Source of the DNA: Bacillota bacterium
Lineage (GTDB): Bacteria; Vulcanimicrobiota; JAMDEM01
DNA: 7,760 nt
NCBI GenBank assembly: GCA_023486985.1
Contig: JAMDEM010000183.1
Location: forward strand, 1,100 to 8,859
Direction of reading: 5' to 3'
Shown piece after piece: positions 5,914-7,760 of the stretch; the first letter of the stretch is position 1; each line of letters opens with the position of its first letter. The translations under genes and the position numbers were made by a program. The notes under the pieces are model-generated. The model saw only the letters and a program-made list of their open reading frames with translations, ran no database searches and was not told the origin of the DNA.

Positions 5914-6620
5914 TTGAACAGCCTAAAATAAAGACCGTAATAATTATATCTTCCGATACAGAATGGAAAGCTCTGGGTGAAATATTTCCAGAAGCGGAGC
6001 CACTGGTATCTCCATACGGCCAGTGGTTTTTCGTTGAGCGGGAAATAAGCAGACTTAAAGAGCCTGTTGTTTTTTTCCACGGCGGCTGGGGAAAAATTTC
6101 AGCGGCCGCTTCCACACAATATGTGATTGACAGGTGGTCTCCAAAGCTTCTTGTCAATCTGGGCACATGCGGCGGATTTGAAGGCGAGATAGAAAAAAGC
6201 ACCATTATCCTGGCAGAGCGGACAATAGTATATGATATTATTGAACAAATGCTGGACTTCGATGAAGCAATTGCCTGTTATGCAACTGATATTGATTTAT
6301 CGTGGATTGGCGAAAACTATCCTCAGGATGTCCGCAAAACACTCCTTGTATCTGGAGATCGTGATCTTAGAGCAGAAGATATTACCGGGTTGAAATCAAA
6401 ATATAGTGCAGTTGCAGGGGATTGGGAGTCCGGTGCGATTGCCTGGGTCGCCTGCCGGAATAATACAAGGTGCCTTATTTTGCGCGGAGTCACAGATCTG
6501 GTAGGCAGCAGCGGAGGCGAAGCCTACGAAGGAAACTTTCAAGTTTATGCAGAAAATGCCGGGCAGATTTTGAAAAAGCTGATACACCATCTTCCTGAGT
6601 GGATTGAGAAGAGTTTTTAA
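5910..6620 (+). CDS. Nucleoside phosphorylase/nucleosidase family protein (MTA/SAH nucleosidase-like)
   Basis: A 236-residue cytoplasmic protein with no signal peptide, matching the usual length of the PNP/UDP phosphorylase superfamily. It shows LLVNLGTCGGF (80-90), the family's GTxGG strand-turn. It also has GDWESGAIAWV (170-180), the counterpart of the DMEGAAIA ribose-binding Glu segment, and ILRGVTDL (190-197), the counterpart of RAISD with its catalytic Asp (here D196). The N-terminal IISSDTEWKAL (12-22) stands where MTA/SAH nucleosidases carry GAMEEE. So the fold and catalytic Asp are kept, but the purine-site sequence is divergent and the substrate is uncertain. The ATG at 5910 overlaps the stop of the upstream gene as ATGA. 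The frame is open to 5823, but that extension would lie inside the upstream gene. Coupling to an exported glycosidase-like protein is unexpected. Confidence 0.83.
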   Translation: MIEQPKIKTVIIISSDTEWKALGEIFPEAEPLVSPYGQWFFVEREISRLKEPVVFFHGGWGKISAAASTQYVIDRWSPKLLVNLGTCGGFEGEIEKSTIILAERTIVYDIIEQMLDFDEAIACYATDIDLSWIGENYPQDVRKTLLVSGDRDLRAEDITGLKSKYSAVAGDWESGAIAWVACRNNTRCLILRGVTDLVGSSGGEAYEGNFQVYAENAGQILKKLIHHLPEWIEKSF

Positions 6621-6641
6621 ACCTGGATTGCTTCCCCCGCT

Positions 6642-6670
6642 TTGACAGAATGACTAACCCATGAGATGAT
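6642..6670 (+). promoter_or_regulatory. Sigma-70 promoter of the toxin-antitoxin operon
   Basis: A perfect -35 TTGACA (6642-6647) stands 17 bp from GATGAT (6665-6670), which matches the -10 consensus at four of six positions. Transcription would begin near 6677, giving a leader of fewer than 30 nt before the antitoxin. Confidence 0.55.
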
Positions 6671-6693
6671 TAATGCATCAATTGATTAATTGA
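6667..6693 (+). promoter_or_regulatory. Candidate antitoxin operator
   Basis: TCAATT-GATT-AATTGA (6678-6693) is a perfect 6-bp inverted repeat, and it includes part of the palindrome ATCAATTGAT (6677-6686). TGATTAAT occurs at 6667 and again at 6683, 16 bp apart. The site spans the predicted transcription start. This is where Phd/YefM antitoxins typically bind for autoregulation. Confidence 0.5.
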
Positions 6694-6694
6694 G

Positions 6695-6991
6695 GTGTTT
6701 CATATTAAAAGAAAAGTTACAACGAAAACGATAGATGCTCATGATGCCAGGGTGCACTTTGGCCAGCTCCTTGATGAAGTGTGCGATAGGGATTACACAT
6801 TTTTTGTTAAAAGACGCGGTAAATTGTCTGCTGTTATTCTGAACCCCGAAGATTACCTGGATATATTAGAAATAGGAGCGGAAGCAGCTGACGAAGAAAC
6901 CATAAAAGCGCTTAAAGAAAGCCATAAGCAATTTAAGCTGGGAGAGGCAGGAACTGAAGAAGACATTTTTAAAATCTTAAGAGAGAAGTAA
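6695..6991 (+). CDS. Phd/YefM-family antitoxin
   Basis: The antitoxin of a type II toxin-antitoxin pair. It neutralises the downstream RelE-like toxin and should repress its own promoter. The family core is IDAHDARVHFGQLLDEV (13-29) followed by YTFFVKRRGKLSAVILNPEDYLDIL (34-58, in pieces), the usual Phd DNA-binding and dimerisation fold. The acidic, helical C-terminus (about 65-98) would wrap the toxin. As written it starts at GTG (6695), giving 98 residues, but no Shine-Dalgarno precedes that codon. Instead GAGGTG at 6692-6697 is ideally placed, 6 nt ahead of an in-frame ATT (6704), which would give a 95-residue protein starting (M)KRKVTTKTIDAH, like many relatives. The true start is therefore uncertain. 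The TAA stop touches a 65-bp repeat copy. Confidence 0.88.
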   Translation: MFHIKRKVTTKTIDAHDARVHFGQLLDEVCDRDYTFFVKRRGKLSAVILNPEDYLDILEIGAEAADEETIKALKESHKQFKLGEAGTEEDIFKILREK

Positions 6992-7054
6992 GCAAAGCTT
7001 GTTTTCTCATGTGTCATCACGGGTTTCCCCTGGATTGTCGCTATTCGAAAATAA
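6989..7054 (+). repeat. 65-bp hairpin repeat copy between antitoxin and toxin genes
   Basis: The reverse complement begins TATTTTCGAA and ends GAGAAAACAAGCTT, as in the tandem copies at 3701-3894, while the middle differs. In the sense direction it starts at the antitoxin's TAA and ends 1 nt before the toxin's ATG. TTGTTTTC can pair with GAAAATAA, and GGG-TTT-CCC forms the tip. Confidence 0.8.
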
Positions 7055-7055
7055 G

Positions 7056-7325
7056 ATGAAAGAAACTTATCATCTTATACCCTCAAAAGTCTTTCTAAAA
7101 GATTTAAAGAAGCTTCCAGCAGATATGAAGCCAAAAATCGAAGCAGCTCTGCTGGAATTGAAAAATGACCCCTATTCCGGCAAAAACGTAAAGAAGCTAT
7201 CCTCTGTAGATATTGGAATGTGGAGGCTTCGCATCGGGGAGTGGCGGATTCGCTATGATGTGGCAGGCAAAGAAACCCGGTTTCATATTATCCGCCACAG
7301 AAAAGATGTTTACCGCAAAAAATAG
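7056..7325 (+). CDS. RelE/ParE-family toxin
   Basis: An 89-residue toxin, probably a ribosome-dependent mRNA interferase of the RelE type. Visible hallmarks are the N-terminal helix region SKVFLKDLKKLP (10-21), then WRLRIGEWRIRYDV (55-68) with its clustered arginines, and the C-terminal IIRHRKDVYRK (78-88) with His, Arg and Tyr in the positions expected for RelE-like toxins. I start at ATG 7056. The frame is open to 6999, but that region is the 65-bp repeat and the extra residues do not resemble the family. No Shine-Dalgarno is visible (TTCGAAAATAAG precedes the ATG). The 64-nt gap to the antitoxin is unusual, since such pairs normally overlap or nearly touch. Confidence 0.9.
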   Translation: MKETYHLIPSKVFLKDLKKLPADMKPKIEAALLELKNDPYSGKNVKKLSSVDIGMWRLRIGEWRIRYDVAGKETRFHIIRHRKDVYRKK

Positions 7326-7335
7326 AGGGACATAC

Positions 7336-7351
7336 ATTAAAAAGTTTTAAT
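7336..7351 (+). promoter_or_regulatory. AT-rich UP-element-like palindrome
   Basis: ATTAAAA-AG-TTTTAAT is a perfect inverted repeat just upstream of the tRNA promoter's -35 box, at roughly -58 to -43. AT tracts there bind the RNA polymerase alpha C-terminal domain at stable-RNA promoters. Confidence 0.45.
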
Positions 7352-7358
7352 ACAGTGC

Positions 7359-7387
7359 TTGACCTCCGCTGCCATTTGGTTTATAAT
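7359..7387 (+). promoter_or_regulatory. Sigma-70 promoter of the tRNA cluster
   Basis: TTGACC (7359-7364) and TATAAT (7382-7387) are separated by 17 bp, near-perfect consensus. Initiation is expected near 7394, about 12 nt before the first tRNA. Confidence 0.85.
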
Positions 7388-7405
7388 ATCCTCTGCAAGT
7401 GATGG

Positions 7406-7480
7406 GGGCCCATAGCTCAGCGGTAGAGCGACCGGCTCATAACCGGTTGGTCCCAGGTCCGAATCCTGGTGGGCCCACCA
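7406..7480 (+). tRNA. tRNA with CAT anticodon, probably tRNA-Ile2
   Basis: A complete 75-nt cloverleaf: acceptor GGGCCCA/TGGGCCC, D stem GCTC/GAGC, anticodon stem ACCGG/CCGGT with loop CTCATAA (CAT at 7438-7440), T stem CCAGG/CCTGG, encoded CCA. The paired first acceptor base and lack of the GGG/CCC anticodon-stem run exclude initiator Met. The consecutive C4-G69 and C5-G68 pairs match the TilS recognition pattern I recall for Ile2, but elongator Met is possible. Confidence 0.9.
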
Positions 7481-7490
7481 TATGATTATA

Positions 7491-7541
7491 GGGCTGAGAA
7501 CCAGCCCGGTCTTAAATATACAGCCCGTTCGGGGAACGGGC
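7491..7541 (+). other. Two hairpins in the tRNA-Ile2/tRNA-Glu spacer
   Basis: GGGCTG-AGAAC-CAGCCC (7491-7507) and GCCCGTT-CGGGG-AACGGGC (7523-7541) are perfect stems of 6 and 7 bp. Neither is followed by a T-run, so they are probably not terminators. They could guide processing of the tRNA precursor or be small dispersed repeats. Confidence 0.5.
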
Positions 7542-7556
7542 GCTACAATGTAATGC

Positions 7557-7633
7557 GGCCCTGTCGTCTAGCGGCTTAGGACGTCGCCCTTTCACGGCGA
7601 AGATCACGGGTTCGAATCCCGTCGGGGTCACCA
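7557..7633 (+). tRNA. tRNA-Glu (TTC)
   Basis: A complete 77-nt cloverleaf with acceptor GGCCCTG/CGGGGTC (two G-T pairs), anticodon stem TCGCC/GGCGA and loop CTTTCAC (TTC at 7591-7593), T stem ACGGG/CCCGT, encoded CCA. It is followed after only 12 nt by tRNA-Val. Confidence 0.95.
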
Positions 7634-7645
7634 AACTGCAATAAC

Positions 7646-7720
7646 GGGCGGATAGCTCAGCGGTGGAGCATCTCGTTTACACCGAGGAGGTCACAGGTTC
7701 AAATCCTGTTCCGCCCACCA
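7646..7720 (+). tRNA. tRNA-Val (TAC)
   Basis: A complete 75-nt cloverleaf: acceptor GGGCGGA/TCCGCCC, D stem GCTC/GAGC, anticodon stem TCTCG/CGAGG with loop TTTACAC (TAC at 7678-7680), T stem ACAGG/CCTGT, encoded CCA. It is the last gene of the cluster before the terminator. Confidence 0.95.
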
Positions 7721-7730
7721 TGAAATACCG

Positions 7731-7758
7731 AAACGCACCATTATTATGGGCGTTTTTT
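7731..7758 (+). terminator. Intrinsic terminator of the tRNA cluster
   Basis: AAACGC pairs with GCGTTT. After one bulged A, CCA pairs with TGG around a TTATTA loop, and a run of six Ts follows. It lies 10 nt past the tRNA-Val CCA. Confidence 0.75.
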
Positions 7759-7760
7759 AG

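Noticed and set aside
6999..7055. Upstream extension of the toxin to 6999
   Set aside because: It translates the repeat copy, while family similarity starts at the ATG at 7056.

Overview
The window looks like a chromosomal stretch from a mid-GC anaerobe-like bacterium. The dispersed intergenic repeats (a GTCATTGCGA-type repeat at the left edge, and C-rich/G-rich palindromes that extend reading frames) are of a kind I associate with Nitrospirota and Desulfobacterota. That placement is a low-confidence inference, because no taxonomic marker gene is present.

Left half, minus strand (about 163-3672): a probable operon read right to left. A secreted SecD P1-head-like protein comes first. It is followed by a complete nickel/cobalt ECF transporter: CbiM (S component), a PDGLE-domain small membrane protein, CbiQ (T component) and CbiO (ATPase with a His-rich tail). 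CbiM and PDGLE overlap by ATGA, and PDGLE and CbiQ overlap by 14 nt. CbiM must begin at 3090 to expose the N-terminal Met-His metal ligand. The PDGLE partner favours nickel over cobalt.

Middle (3673-4080): a divergent intergenic region with three tandem copies of a 65-bp repeat. Related copies lie between the SecD-like gene and cbiM, at the far left end, and between the toxin and antitoxin genes. In two places the repeat fills almost the whole space between one gene's stop codon and the next gene's start codon, in the same orientation relative to transcription. It can fold into a long hairpin. This is the most unusual signal in the window.

Right half, plus strand: a secreted two-domain protein (jelly-roll plus alpha/alpha-barrel, glycosidase-like) is translationally coupled (ATGA) to a nucleoside phosphorylase/nucleosidase-family protein. 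Next comes a Phd/YefM antitoxin and RelE toxin pair with its own promoter and a palindromic candidate operator. Last is a three-gene tRNA cluster (CAT, probably Ile2; Glu TTC; Val TAC) with a near-consensus sigma-70 promoter, an AT-rich upstream element and an intrinsic terminator at the window's end.
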